A stretch of 64,000 nucleotides of DNA from Micromussa lordhowensis (GCA_964020085.1 OZ026597.1:7887310-7951309), one strand, 5' to 3'. Numbered from the stretch's first letter, positions 33,339-48,300 are shown. Notes: generated from the sequence alone by a model not told the origin. Program-made: numbers and translations.

Positions 33339-36300
33339 ATGTTACACGAGCTTCTTTTGGCGTTATCTGGATATTCTGGTGGCGTATTTGTGCACAAAGA
33401 ATTTGCAGGACTTCAGGTTTGTGTTCGCAGCTGAATGTAAGCTTACAACCTTTTGGCGCCAACCTTTCCAATATAATATAAAGTGTCTTCTCGTGAGCCC
33501 AACTTTTAACTCTTTTCAAAATTTTTCCAAGATGTTTTTCCTCTCCCTAATTACTGTTTTCTTAATTTTTTACCATTATATATGTGATACTTGAATATAT
33601 GGCAAAATGAACGACAGAGTATGTCTAGGAGAGACTGGGCACCAGTAGGTTTAATTGTGACCCCACCTCCAAATTTCAGGAATAAGAAATTGGCTAGCCT
33701 GAAAATGTCAGCTATATCCAGCCCTCAGCCAAATCCCCAGGCAAAGGATGCCTGAATGTTGGGCATTATAATTCCATCTGGTGACATCACGTCCTAATTA
33801 ATGACAACTTTTCATATTTTCAAACAGACATCTTGCATGTTTATCTTAATGTGGGCTATCAACACATCAACTCAGCATGTTTCAGCATAGAGATGTCCTC
33901 CATTAAGATATGGTGTTGCTCTCGATTCCTAATACAACCTGAAATTAGGAATTTACAGTTAACTCATTTCATTTTGAACTTCAATCTGTGGAATACTGGC
34001 GAGTTTATTCTCAACACCCCTAGTACGCAACATGAATTTTTCTTTTCTTTCGTCCTGCAATGCACCACAGAATCGTTCTTCTTCTATTTTATATAGAAAT
34101 GTTATTTTTTTAGCTGTCAGATGAACTATTGTGCTAAGATAGTAAAGAAATAGATTCAGGAAACTATTTGAAAGAACACACTGAAAACCAATTACGGCAA
34201 AGTAAATTACACCTCATCTACTAGAAAAAAATGGAACCGTGTAACGGATGATTATCTTTTCTTCCTAAAAAGAACATAGGCATGCAAGGCGTGCAAGAGT
34301 TATTTTTTATGAAGTCTCGGAGATACAATGTAGGAGCATTCATGGAGCTGTGTACAGTAATGATTTTATTTGACAAATTGATGAGTTAAATTGACAAGTC
34401 TATTTGGTTGTGATGTACAACAAGAGAGAAACTGGGAATTTGTGATATACATGATAAGATAACTAATTAGTACTTGCCATAAAATGTTTGACTGAACAAA
34501 CTACAGCGATCTGACACGTCTCCAGATTAATGTAGCTACCATATTTTCTAACAGGCAATGATACAATCCACACTGTGATCAGTGCTACATGCGCACATGC
34601 ATAACTCCCTGCCACTCACCGATCTCATAGCCCTTTCAACCCCCAAGAGGAATTTTTGCTTAAAAGTACTAAATTTAAGAGAACTTTTCGCATTTTATAT
34701 GAGTTGTAACTTTACCCTTTTTACACAGCAACACTACTTTACCGAAAAAAGGAAGAAAGAGGAATAAAAAACCCCTCTAATTTGTTGACAGTATGATTTA
34801 ATTAAATTGCACTTTAATTTGATGCCAGGCAGTCTTCAAAGAACATTTGAACAGTTCTCGTACTTTTTACCTTTAAAATATCGGACTGAAATGAATATAA
34901 TCAAATAAAACTATGAACTGCTACTGCAGAGACGTAAAAACAGTTTAGAAATGAAAGCTTCTTTTTCATTTAATATCCTGGAAACAATATCCAACAACTT
35001 GTAAGCTCTAATAATTTACCTCCATATGAAAAACAAAAGTGTCAAGTTGCTATTTGAAGGGTTTCCTGCAAAAAGGGCGTATATCGCTTTTTTCTGCAGG
35101 ATCAAGCTAATTTTTGGCAGACTGACTTGTGTTGACATGAAAAACATTGTTCCGTAATTGATTTTGTTGGTTTGCGCTTCATTTTCGAGAAATAACGTGT
35201 GCAAAAAACTCAGTCTTCTAAGCGCCATTTTTTGGAGATCTTTTAGTACCTATCTAGCAGACAGACTGTTGAGAGTGTGCGAAGTCAAAATCAAATCCCA
35301 CAGAATCTTAGCGGCACTTTCTTTTGAGTCAAGGGAAAATAGCACGCAAGCGGAAATCTGGAAACGGATTGTTTACATCGGTTATTTTGACGTGAAACAC
35401 AACACATAAATTGATCAAGCGTCAAAAGGAAATAGTGCTGCCTTAGAGCTCTGTCAACTAATATTTTAAGCCTTGTTTTAAAGTACCTTGCATGCCTGCC
35501 TGGTGGTTGAGAGGCTCCAAGCTGTGACTGCTTTGGTCACCATGGCGAGTGAAAAACTAATTTGGCGATCAAATTTTACGAGCAGGTCGCCAATTTGGCG
35601 ACTGGTGCAGTAGAAAAGGCTGATTGTTCATCAACTGGGTTTTTTCCAATATAATCACTAAGCCAAATGAATTTAATCACAATTTTTGTATGCTTGTATT
35701 TCTTACCTGTTTCTTTTTTCTTTTATTTACTTTCCTTGACGGTAAATAAGACTGTTCAACAAGAAAAACTGTTGAAAACGAAAACTAACCTTGTCGGAAC
35801 ATTCATCAAGCGATTTCAATGTGGGCTTGTTCTGGTCAGCGGTACTAATCCCATGTAAAGTGGCACAAAGTGTCCTTCTTTGAAAACAATTTTGATTTTG
35901 GCGACCAAGTTTATCGTAGTGGTGACCAATTTACAGAAGGAGGTCGCCAAAAGGTGACTTCTGAAAAACTTGAGCTTGAAGCGCTGGATTGGTGTGACAT
36001 ACATACATCTCTCACTGATCCACCCATCCATAACATACCTGACGTGCCAACTAAGAAAATCAAAAATCATTCAACTTGGATATGTCTAGGTAATGTTATT
36101 CTTTATAAATTTAAAATGTTTACAGGTTGGGAAAAGCAGACAAAAGTTATTTAAGAGCATCTAGGGCAGAGCTAGGCCTGTAGCAGACCAGTTAAATGTG
36201 GTACTAAAAGATTTATAATAAATTCCAGTGTTCCAGATAAGCGAGGGGTCTCGGGTCAAAAACCTGACAAAGTCAAAGTAATATAAAATTTATAGTGATT

Positions 36301-39300
36301 TGGTGGGAGCAGTGGGAAATTGACCCCTTGGAATTCCTTATTGATACCCTGCGCAGAAAACTTATCTGAAACCCCGTAACTTGTGCTACATTACACCTTT
36401 GCCAGCAATACCTACAAGTAATCTGGCAGCCCTTATCTCTTTTTACCCAATAAGACAAAAATAATGATCGAAAGTCACCATCACAGGCCGATATCGTATG
36501 TTTTTCAGCTAAATTCCCTTCCCCTCGTTGCTAGTCATTGATAAATACATAAGATCTTACCAAGCTTTTATAAAATACTGATTCTGTAGATAAGGATAAT
36601 GATAATTAATAATTGACGTTTAAGGTTGCCGCTGACTTGCCATTTATCCATGGAAGTGAAGTTGATCTCCTAAATAGAATTTGCAAGCTTGGATCCTACT
36701 TTAAAAAGTTTCAGATATTTTGTAGAAAGTACTCAGAAGTTTCTCCTGTTATAAAAGATGATGGTGAGTAAACTGTGGAAATTTTGCATTGTTGCAATCA
36801 ATATTAAATATTATCTAGATAACTCAGGAGCTGTTAACCTCTATAAGAAATTCAAATAATGTGTATGGCGAGAAAATTTAAGTGAATCGTGGGATGTTCC
36901 ATTTTTTTTTTTCATTTTTTTTTTTTTGAGGGCCCCACTGCTATGGCAAGATGGGTTCCCTTGTGAAATATTACTGATCATTTGATAATTTAATTTGAGA
37001 GTTTTCATTGGCTTAGCCATTGTGGGTTATGAGCCAATATACCAAGCTCTACAAATATGGGAAGTATATTTGAGGCCGTTTTCATTTTTATTTTTAATTA
37101 GTTCTGTTTAGTTTTCTTTATTTTGGGGGCTTTTTTAATGAAACAATTATTCCAGAAAATATATTATCTGAGTAATTTGACATGAGAACACTTTTATTCA
37201 TTTCACTTTATCCAAGTCACCATTTCACTTATCATTAATTCGCGATTACTAACATTTTAAGATGAAATTTGTGATGTACAGCAAATTTTTTATGCAGTAA
37301 AACCTTGCTTTTCAAATAATTAGTTCTGTCATAATTTACATGTATCTACTGATATATTGTCCAAACATACAGTGTTTTTGGTTCCCATACAATGTTCCTT
37401 AACATATGATGCCCGCTTTAGGACCGACATTCTCGTTTTTTTCCCTTAGTACACGTACTTTCTGTACTAAATGATTCCCTTCTAGCTGAGTGTTTGACTG
37501 GACTTTCATTTCGTAAAAAAACGGTTGAAAAGCCTAACTATACTATATCGGTAACTATACTATATCGGTATTCACGTAATTCTTATAAAAGAGAATTGAA
37601 GAACTTATGGGCCGTACGAACGTACTAACTCCATATGAAATAGATTTGAATAGCTTAAGGGCCGTACGAACGTTCTAACTTCATATGAAAGAGAATTGAA
37701 TAACTTAAGGACCGTACGAACGTACTACCTCCATATGAAAGAGAATTGAAGAACTTAAGGGCCGTACGAATGTACTAACTTCATATGAAATAGATTTGAA
37801 TAGCTTAAGGGCCGTACGAACGTTCTAACTTCATATGAAAGATAATTGAATAACTTAATTAAGGACCGTACGAACGTACTACCTCCATATGAAAGAGAAT
37901 TGAAGAACTTAAGGGCCGTACGAACGTACTAACTTCATATGAAAGTGAACTGAAAAACCTTATGGAAGTTAATTGAAGAGGGGCCGTACGAACGTACTAA
38001 CTTCACAGTAGACAGCAATCTGCTATGTCTCACATTTCACATGTCACCTTTTCCGGGGGTGATCGTTTGATGTGCTGGAGACAAATAATCTGCCTGCCAA
38101 ATAGGGACGACTTAATATTTACCCTGCTAACGACAAGTTTGCTTGTATTCCTCGGCATTTCTTTCCGAAAAAACCCTCCCGTTGTTGAAATTGTCATTTT
38201 TCTAAGGTATCAAAAGAAGATGCAATTTGCCTCCTTTCTTGTTGCCCAGTTTGCGTTTCATGTTCGCGCTGAGAGACCCTGGGAACGAGGTTGCCGGTAA
38301 ATGTGATGACATCTCGCAGATGCGCAGATGTCATTCATCCCAGTCCCTTAGAGCAGTGACGTTCAGTTGCGCTAAGTGAAGGCACGTGGCGTAGCTGCAC
38401 GAACGTCACGTTGACTCCTGAAGACAACTGTAAAGCTAGCGCATAATGGATAGCTTCTGCTCACGTTTCAAACCAGAAATATGATGAAACTGTTGCAAAG
38501 AATTACTCAAAGCTGCTTCGAATTCGTCGTCAGTGAATTGTGCATTGCACGCGGAAGCCATTGTTGACAGTCTCGGCAAGAATTATGCAAATTTACAATT
38601 AGTTGTCACGATCTGCCAATTATTTATCTCACATCTGTCAACAGTCATCGAATCAACCAATCAGATCTTGATACCAGGAGCTGGTATCATGGAACGGCGG
38701 CATCAAAGGAATGTCTACAGGCTCCCCTGCGCACTCCCTCCTCACCAGACCGCTCTCGGCTCGTCACGCTCGCCCTAGACTACACTCGGCTATCTCGCCC
38801 TAAACCCAACCGGGAGCCTGTTCGCAGGCTACTGTTCATAAGGCCTTTAATCCCCTCTGATTTTCTTGAGAGAATAGTCACCTCGAACTTTCGTGGTATG
38901 AGAAATTTAAGGTCTTTTGTTCTAGGATTGATAAAAATGTCATTTTCGGTCCCGAAAAAAGGTCAGCTATCATTTTCGAAAAGGCGATAAGACTCGACAA
39001 TACTCAAGTTCCCTTAGAATATCCGAACAGATAAAACTTTGTTAGTGCAACCTAAAATTAACCTACATAGCTTTAAAAATACCCCAGATAGCCTAAAACA
39101 GCATCTAAAGGCATTCTAGAGAAAACGGTCGTTGAGTGCCCCTGGACAGTCCCCTGAGAGTACGAAAAAAAACAACAACAAAGGAATGAGTGAGCCGATC
39201 GTAGCCTGCGTTTCCGTGTGGTTTGAGAGCAAAGAAAGACCGAGGAACGGGATTTTTAGTGTCCTTTTTTCCCCTCCCCCCTCTTTTACTCGCTCCATTT

Positions 39301-42300
39301 TTCGCGCTGTAATACTTTACTCCCGAACCACACAGAAACGTTTGCTATGCAGACTAAAGCAATCGGGACACACTTCGTGACACGCTAGTTCGCAGGCTAA
39401 GGGAAGTGCATCTTCTGCTCTCAACTCCATTAACCTAGAATGCGTGCAGGTGGCAAGACGAATCAGTTCAATAACTAACCTTACTATACTATATGAACCT
39501 CATATGCAGACGGAGTCTATCTTTTTGTCTATGGTTGAGCGTTAATTTTTCTTATTTCAAATTTTCAGCTTAAAAATAAAATGTTTCACTATAAAACACA
39601 AATAATACTGAGCCTTTTTGTCATGTCGTTATAATGGTTTAGGTCGTGTCACTACCAAAATGATTTCACTGAGCTTTGGCTTTACGGTTTTCCAGTGTTA
39701 TTGACGGTCCGTGCAGAAATATTCGTTTACTAAATATTCGTCTGCCATCTATCAAATATGAATTACATGTGAAATCTGGAGGCGCTGGTAGCTTTGGAAG
39801 CAAATTCAATTTTTTTTCTTCGGTAAATTCGCTGTTAAAAAAATTCTGTGAGATCTGCGATCTAAATTGACTATACTTTGGTAAACTTGCTGGGCGCGAT
39901 GAAAAACAGCTGTGAGGTTTCCAAGATTTACGTGGAGAATAGCTGTGAGATCTGCGAGCTTAAATTTCCACTTGGCCAGCGATGTAGGAAAGAGGTGGTT
40001 AGGGTAACTATCGAGCATACTCTTGATGAAATCTAGCGGCGATTAGAACTTTTGAAGTACATGCCCAGGATGTGGAGTAAGGATCAGAGATGAAAGCTTT
40101 CGACATTATCCTCCCGTTTGGCATATGTCGTCCATGTTTCATATCCGTAAAGCGATACGCTGATTGCCTGCTTATGCAGACATTGCATACTGCAGCGTTG
40201 TTCTTGGTGGTCAGATTTTGGTTCTACCATGTGCTATTGGAAAGTCGGGAGAGGTCTGACGAAGCCTGTCCAATGCGACTGTTGATTTCACTATCGACAG
40301 AGAAGTTCTCAAGCATAATGGAGCCTGCATACTTTGAACTTAGGCACAAATTAAGATTGATGATCTTTGATAATGTTGACTGGGTGCTCCTCGACCCCTT
40401 GTGTCATTACATCTGTCTGTTTTAGACTGATAAGTCAAGAATCGTCACATGCTTTGGAGAAGCGGTCTAGCGGACATCAAAGGTGTTGTTTAGAGTGAGT
40501 GGTGCGTGCAGCAGCATTAGCTAATATTAGACCACGAATAAGGTTTTACGGACTCTGGTTCTGTTTTTTAATCTGCACAGGTTGAACATTTGTCCATCTG
40601 ACCTGGTGTGCAGGTAGACACTCTCTGCAGTGGCGGATCTAGGGGAGGGGCCCGGGGGGCCCGGGCCCCCCTCCCTTATTTTGGGTAAAAAAAGAAGAAA
40701 TGACTGAAGGGAAACTGGCCTACAGGGCAAGTAAATCAACACCGCCCCCCCCCCCTCCCGCTTAGCTCAAGGTCTGGATCCGCCACTGCTCTGACGACTA
40801 GCCGAAGGCTTGCTTTAGGAGCATGGAGAAAAAGATGGCAAAGAGAGTCGGAGCCAGTAAACTGCTTTACAGCCTTGCTTTACTCTGCTCTGAATGCTGA
40901 AACTGTCTGATAGATTACCAACATACTGCACTGTCCCTTGCATATTCTCATGGAATGACTTGATGCGGATAAGCTTCGGAGGGCAACCTATCTTTAGTAG
41001 AATCTGGAATAGCCCATCTCTGCAGACGAGGTCAAATGTTTCGGTGAGGTAATAGAAGGCTATGTATGATGGCCTTTGCTGTTCTCTGCATTCATCTGTC
41101 TTGGAGTTAGCGTAGGGAGATTATCATGTCATTGGTGGATCTTTTGGGCCGGGACCTGAAGCCACAATCTATGCGCTCAGTCAGTTTCTGTAACATGATC
41201 AACACAACACGAGCAAACAATTCGCCAGTTATGCTGAGTAGAGATATTACACGATAGTTGTTACATTCACTCCTATCTCCTTTGTTCTTGTTCAAGGTTA
41301 CTATCCTGGCATCACGCACTTCTTGGGGACGGATCCCTCTTCCCCACACTGGCGGAGTAGTTTGTCGCAGTCAGCCCTGTGATATTAACCTCTTTTTTAT
41401 ATGGCTAGCGTCGTGAGCGGGCAAGATGAACCAAATCGCGCGCTGTGATTAGCTACCCGAGCGGGCAAGATGGGTCTATCTTGTCGGGTTGGGACTACCT
41501 GCTGTATCCCGCAAGAAAAATTTCCCCAAAAGCCATATAATAAAACTTTTTTTTGACCTAGCTTGTTCGGTCAAGATGGCTAGATATTGGCCTCGTTCTT
41601 TTTTTTTGCGAATTGGCCAAAATACAGCCATCTTGACCTCACACTTGATCAATAACCCATATATATCGGCCTCGTTCTTTTTTGCGAGTTTATGGACCCC
41701 GACTCCGTCTCGGTCCATAAGCGCGCAATAACCCATATATTGGCTGCTCACGCGCTCGTGACCAGTTAAGCTTTTTACGATACGGCCCACGGGCCGGATT
41801 GGTCGGATTTTTTCCCGCTGTACTTAAATTTCGCTACTAGAAGTTAGAGGTAATCGTCAATCTCTTGCCTTTTTACCCTTCCAACGCAAGCTTACCTCTG
41901 TTCACTTTAAAATGGCAAAGAAAGTCACTGTAAGTAAATTCAATTCAGTGTTTTGAAGTTGTGAGAGTTTGCTTGGTTGTTTGTAGCTTGGCATTGTAAT
42001 GGCGGGTAATCCTGTGTTTCAGTCAGGTTTACCTCTGATCGTTGCTGTATTTAGGAACTGAAATTTCTGTAGAATACACTTAAGGAATTTCCTGTTGCTT
42101 TCTGCTATTCAATTTACGGTTGAAAAGCCTGATTTCAAGTGATTTTAACGGCAACGACCGACAGAAATTGGTTTTGTAGTAAAACTTCAAACTTCGCACG
42201 AAGTTTCAAGCAAGAAAAACGACTTTTAACTGGTTTAGTAAATGAAACTAATATAAAGTAATTCGAAAAATAACTGTTCTTTAATACATCTTTCTTTGTC

Positions 42301-45300
42301 TCGTTCGTCGCTCGTTACGAAAAGATTTTTATTATCCTTAGTCACAGCGCGCAAGCCAATTCAATGACAAAGTTGCGTAAACAAACCCATCTGTAATCTG
42401 TAAAACTAATTTACTGCAGGAAAATAAATAAACATGTTATTTGCCGGCTTAGGGCCGGTCCGTATAGTGAAAAATGTGCCCTTAAGCTCGTGAATGCTGC
42501 CCTTCAGGCTGCGGCCTGAGGACACTCTGATGGGATTGTAAACAAAAACTCGACGAGACATGTGGCACATGCATTTCGCACGTTTGTTACAACCAACCTA
42601 CTCAACAAAAAGGCAAATTCAAAAAGGAATTTTAAAAATTCAAATAACACCTGCAGCATGAAGATAAACAAAACAAGTTTATGAGGAGATTTGCTAAGCA
42701 AGAGAAGCGGGTTGTTTACCTGGACTTATCAAGTGACCCATCTGACAAAGTCAAAGACCATGGGAACACACCAGGCTTGCGGGTCAGAAACTCTTGAAGA
42801 TCGATATGCCAGTTTGACCAATGACCAGTAAGCAAACTAAAATAACCATCCAGTAATAGGTGGTGCGCCTCGATCGGGGGTTGCAAGGGTGTTAAGATCA
42901 ATGATAATGAGCATTGTTTGTATGGTAGTATGTAACGACAACATCTCTTTGCCGGCAAAAGGAATTTAGAGGGACTTTCGGATGTCTTCATGGTTAGTGG
43001 GAATGAAATAGACCAGCAACGACGACTCGTACGCTGGGTAATACTCCCAGGACACCTTCAATGCTTATCCTTGCTTTTATCGGAGTACCGCCCATATAGT
43101 GCGGTCTACCTTCTTCGAAATTCTCGAAATCTAGTTTTGCAGATCTCACGCAAGGAAATTACCTAAGTAGCAAAGACCGTAGCTCCGATAGATAAGATTT
43201 TCTTTCCTTAGGTGTACACACATCAGCCAGCAACGCCACATCCAGTGAGTATCTTAGCAATACCGGTATCTCCAAACCGTTTTTGCATGGATACCATGAA
43301 GGCGATATTTATATGGAAGAGAATCTTCCTCACAACCTGTCAATCTACCTTCTATTGTTTCTGCGAAAATGAACTCTAGTGCCTTGGCATTAATCGCGTG
43401 ATCAACCTAAAAAAAAACTGTGTAAGGAGACGTTTGAAGCAGTGTATATACTGTCACATGCTCAATGGGGCTGGCTTCAGTAACAGGACGGTGAAATTAT
43501 CGGTGAAACAATACTCTGGCTCCGAATGAGAAAATACGCAGTAATAAAGTTTTTCATCCATTTCATTCATTCAATCATTCAATTTGGAGTGGTGTCAGAC
43601 TTTCTAGGAGCTTATTTGGCGATATCCTTTATCTCTACGCAATACCGTCATGTGGGCTGGACTCGACTCGTGCCAATACGCATAGATTTGACACTGGTAC
43701 TGCTTCTTTTGCTGTAGATTGGGGAATGTATAATAATCCGATCAAAAAGCTCTATGGAAGTCAAATGACTTCCTCAACTATATTAGAGTAACCTCAATAT
43801 CGACATCCGTCAGATCCGTACATACAGCTTGCGGGGGAAATTCTGCCCTAATTCCTCTGAAATAAAAGTGACAATAGATCTTCGTCCAAACTTTGTCCAA
43901 AGAATATTTATTATATAACAACTTCAATTCTCTTTGGTATGAAGTTAGTACGTTCATACGGCCCTTAGGGTCTTCAATTCTCTTTCGTATGAAGTTAGTA
44001 CGTATGACGGCCCTTGGGTTCTTCGATTCTCTTTCGTATGATGTTAGTACGTTCGTACGGTCCTTAGGTTCTTCAATTCTCTTTCGTATGATGTTAGTAC
44101 GTTCGTACGGTCCTTAGGTTCTTCAATTCTCTTTCGTATGATGTTAGTACGTTCGTACGGCCCTTGGGTTCTTCGATTCTCTTTCGTATGATGTTAGGAC
44201 GTTCGTACGGCCCTTGGGTTCTTCAATTCTCTTTCGTATGATGTTGATACGTTCGTACGGCCCTTGGGTTCTTCAATTCTCTTTCGTATGATGTTAGTAC
44301 GTTCGTACGGTCCTTAGGTTCTTCAATTCTCTTTCGTATGATGTTAGTACGTTCGTACGGCCGTTAGGTTCTTCGATTCTCTTTCGTATGAAGTTAGTAC
44401 GTTCGTACGGCCCTTAAGTTCTTCGATTCTCTTTCGTATGATGATAGTACGTTCGTACGGTCCTTAGGTTCTTCAATTCTCTTTCGTATGATGTTAGTAC
44501 GTTCGTACGGCCCTTAGGTTCTTCGATTCTCTTTCGTATGATGTTAGTACGTTCGTACGGTCCTTAGGTTCTTCAATTCTCTTTCGTATGATGTTAGTAC
44601 GTTCGTACGGTCCTTAGGTTTTTCAATTCTCTTTCGTATGATGTTAGTACGTTCGTACGGCCCTTAGGTTCTTCGATTCTCGTTCGTATGGAGTTAATAC
44701 GTTCGTTCGGCCCTTAGGTTCTTCGATTCTCATTCGTATGAAGTTAATACGTTCGTTCAGCCCTTAGGTTCTTCGATTCTCTTTCGTGTGAAGTTAATAC
44801 GTTCGTCCGGCCCTTAGGTTCTTCGATTCTCATTCGTATGAAGTTAATACGTTCGTTCGGCCCTTAGCTTCTTCGATTCTAGTTCTCTTATATTTTGGTC
44901 TTTTAATCAATGCATTTTGTCTCTCAAAGATTAGTTTGAGTAAAACTGCTTATTTCGCTGGAAAGATTGATTGTCTTTTAAATAGTACGTTATTCCGGCG
45001 TACTAACCAAAAAACCCCACAAACACTGTCCTATTTCAGGCACGGTATATTCCTTAATGGAACTGATTTTAAATGTTTTTATTTCATAGTTATGATGTTA
45101 CATGTAAATATGTTTTATGAAGCTCCTCTTTGAGTATCATATTTAAAGGATGCTCTATCTTTTACATCTTTACAATGTTTCATTCTGCTTCGTTGTACAA
45201 ACAATCATATTAATTTACAATGTACATGTACTTTAGCCCTCTGTGCAAATGTTCTGGATTTTTGGAAATTTTACTCTTTCTAGGAAGCGTACAGCAGGAG

Positions 45301-48300
45301 CCCTTTGGATTGTACATCCAGGCATTCTGTATTGGTTTGGATCAAGTTCTTGATTCCTACAGAAAAAGTCTGATTGATTTAGAAAAACAGGTAATAATTT
45401 GCCTGCTATTAGTCTCTATTTTTAAGTTGACAGTTTATTAAATACATGTAAGCCTAATGTGGAGGTCTGCAATATACGACAGAACAATTTTTGTCGCAGG
45501 TATTTGTCTGTAGAGAGCCATAGAGTTTTGTTAGAAATGCATGCTGTAAGTATCTGTGGGTGGGTAATCTGTTTGCCCATTCAAAGTTGCACACAGGTCT
45601 TACTAGTCTTGTCACAGGAAACTATTTATGTCTTTAGCTTTAAGAAAATGTTAGAAGGACTGTAAAAAATTATTCTGGTACCAGGTGACCCACAAAAAAA
45701 TGAAGTTGCTTAATTTCCTATCAGATTTTGTCTTAAAATCTTTGAAGAAAGCTGAAAGATTATTGTAACCTTTGCAAAGTATATGTAGTCTGTATACATT
45801 TTTGGAAAAAAGTAGTGCTCACTCACTTATTTTGATAGCAATAAAACATTTTTTCATTTTTTTCTTAAAACTATACCAGATTCTTGAAGATCCCAAGTTA
45901 CCCCTGACGTATATTGAACACAGCCTGGAGCAGGTCTGTTGAAAAAAATAGTTGAACGGAACATCCATACTGCACAGTCTCGGCACCCGATAGAATGCAG
46001 ATCAATGTTAGTCATTATGAACCACACACCAGTTACCTTTGAGGCTTTCCAAATTCTTTTTCCAACAGCTTACATACATTCATACACTTTATTGAACCTC
46101 CCCAAAGGGGCTTTTCAGGAACAATAATAATTACAATTTCTTAAATTATTTAAAATATTATCAGCTTCACTGATTTTTGCAGCTACGAAGTTGTTTCATC
46201 AGGTGATATGAGAAAAAACGAAGCACAAAGCTTTGACCGCTTCTCATCTATAATGATGGTTGTTTTGAAACTTTGAATTTACTTCATGTAAGTAGTTGCA
46301 AAATGTTTATATTTTGTGATGTATTACATGAAACAAAACAAAAAACGCAAACAAACAAACTCTCAAGACTGCACAGTACGGACTGGAAATCACCTTTAAT
46401 TAAAATTGTGTAGTAATAAATATTGGTTGCCAATGAGCACTGATCATATTGGTTATAACTGATGACAACCTTGTTGTATTGATTACAGATATGTTAATAA
46501 TTTTCGTCTCTTTTCAGTATCAAGTTTTGTTTCCTGCACTTTGGGCAGTTATTGAGCAGATTCAAGCTAGTAAGGTATATTAATAGTGAATTTTTTGTAA
46601 GCCTGCAATACATGTTTGTTGAGAAGTGCAAAATTATGTGATTGACGTATTCTTAATTCTTGTGGGATTGTGACATGAGTTAAGCCAATAGAATGATCAA
46701 GCGACACAAGTAGAGCTGTAAAGTTTTTCTAAAATGTAATCTGCAAATCTTAAGAGTATATTGATGAGCTGTGCTCAAGAAATTAAATAGCAACCCCTGG
46801 TTGTTGACCATGACGTGTTTTATTCTCAGGCCTTAGGATGTCAAATCCTGGACATTTTGCACCAAAGTTGCAATTGTGGTATCCCTGATGTGAGGGATGC
46901 TTTAGAAAGGTAACTCGAATCTGCATTTTGAGGATATAGTGTTCTGAAGTTTATTATAAATAAAAGTATGGGGTTGTCACAAAGTTTTGAAGTGAGTGGC
47001 ACTATTGCTGGAGTAGCTGGCTGATTTTGTCATCTTTTTGGCAACTGGACATGTACACCAATTCTAGGCTACATGTATGTTCACACTTGGTGCCCAAGCA
47101 CTAGTCACTGACACAGAATAGTGTTGTATTCAGACACTGAGTACTCCAGGTACAAGGTCTCAACCTTATACCTGGGTATAGGCACTGTACCCAAAAATGT
47201 TGGAAAAAATTGTTTTCACATTTTACAATGTAGTGCTTAGCAAAACTCATACTGAGGCATCATGCCCAGGCATTACGTGTGACCTTTGATATTTGTTTTC
47301 AGAAATATGATATGGGACCACAAATGTGCCAAACTAACTTGATCAGCTTTTTGGTTTCATTCTCTTTCATTCAGAATCCTTTTTGTGTGTCATGGTGTAA
47401 TGTATAAGCAACTCAGTGCCTGGGTTCTCTATGGAATTCACATTGATAAACACAATGAGTTCTTTATCAAGGAAGTCACTGCAGCTGACAACCAGACAGT
47501 GAATAAAACAGATGACAGTATGCCAAGTAATGGCAGTGACCTGGGAATACCTGGAATAACAGGAAGGCAACTAGCAGAAATATTGGTAAGGAACTGATGG
47601 AAACTGTGATCAGAAAATGAGAAACTGGCATTTTAACCCTTTCCCTGCCAAGGACATATATAAACAGACATATATGTCCTCAAAAAAGGGCATTACTGAG
47701 AGCCTAGTTGTTTGCGATGGCTATAAATTGATTATCCCCAGTTTTTGAAAAAAACCTTCAGTATGGCTGCTGGTTGGAGAGGGTGTTTGGCCCTTTGTAG
47801 AGAAGGGGTTAACTTAAGAGAGATGTCTTTGTTATAACCAACATGTAACAAAAGATTGCATTTTTGGCAGCCAAAAACTACAATTTTGGCAACAACCAAT
47901 GAACTTTGAAAAAAAACTCCCCAAGAAAAGGATCAAAATCTAGTCCAGTCACAAACCCACAAACAGGACCTTTTGAACCCCTTGAAGTAAACTTCTGTTT
48001 CCTGAGAGGTTTCATAAGATATTGACATCAGCAAAACATGAAACTGTTGATTGTGCAGAGTTTGCATGTTATTGAAAAGTTCAGTATCTCGTGAGAATTG
48101 AAATTTCTCTCATTACTTGTAGGAAGGTGAGGTAAAGAAGCAAACACCTGCTCAATGGCAGTTTAAAATAAATGCAGAAATGCTGCCATCTTATATCCCT
48201 ACAAGAGTGGCTGATAAGGTACCACATTTAGTTTGGGAAGTCAGGTTCCATTGACGTACAAAATTACTATCTGGTTATTCTATCAGCTGGCTACCAACCT

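Noticed and set aside
33031..33594. 187-aa + strand ORF across the RPS6/TUBGCP4 spacer
   Set aside because: It overlaps RPS6 exon 1, the promoter and TUBGCP4 exon 1 in other frames and has no family similarity.
35870..36154. 94-aa ORF in TUBGCP4 intron 1
   Set aside because: No family recognised and no splice context; probably repeat-derived.
42504..42991. Two minus-strand ORFs that look like spliced exons
   Set aside because: The donor and acceptor exist, but joining them gives a stop within six codons; no recognisable protein.
37602..44880. CRISPR-like arrays
   Set aside because: The 50-bp units are contiguous with no unique spacers; a satellite in a eukaryotic intron.
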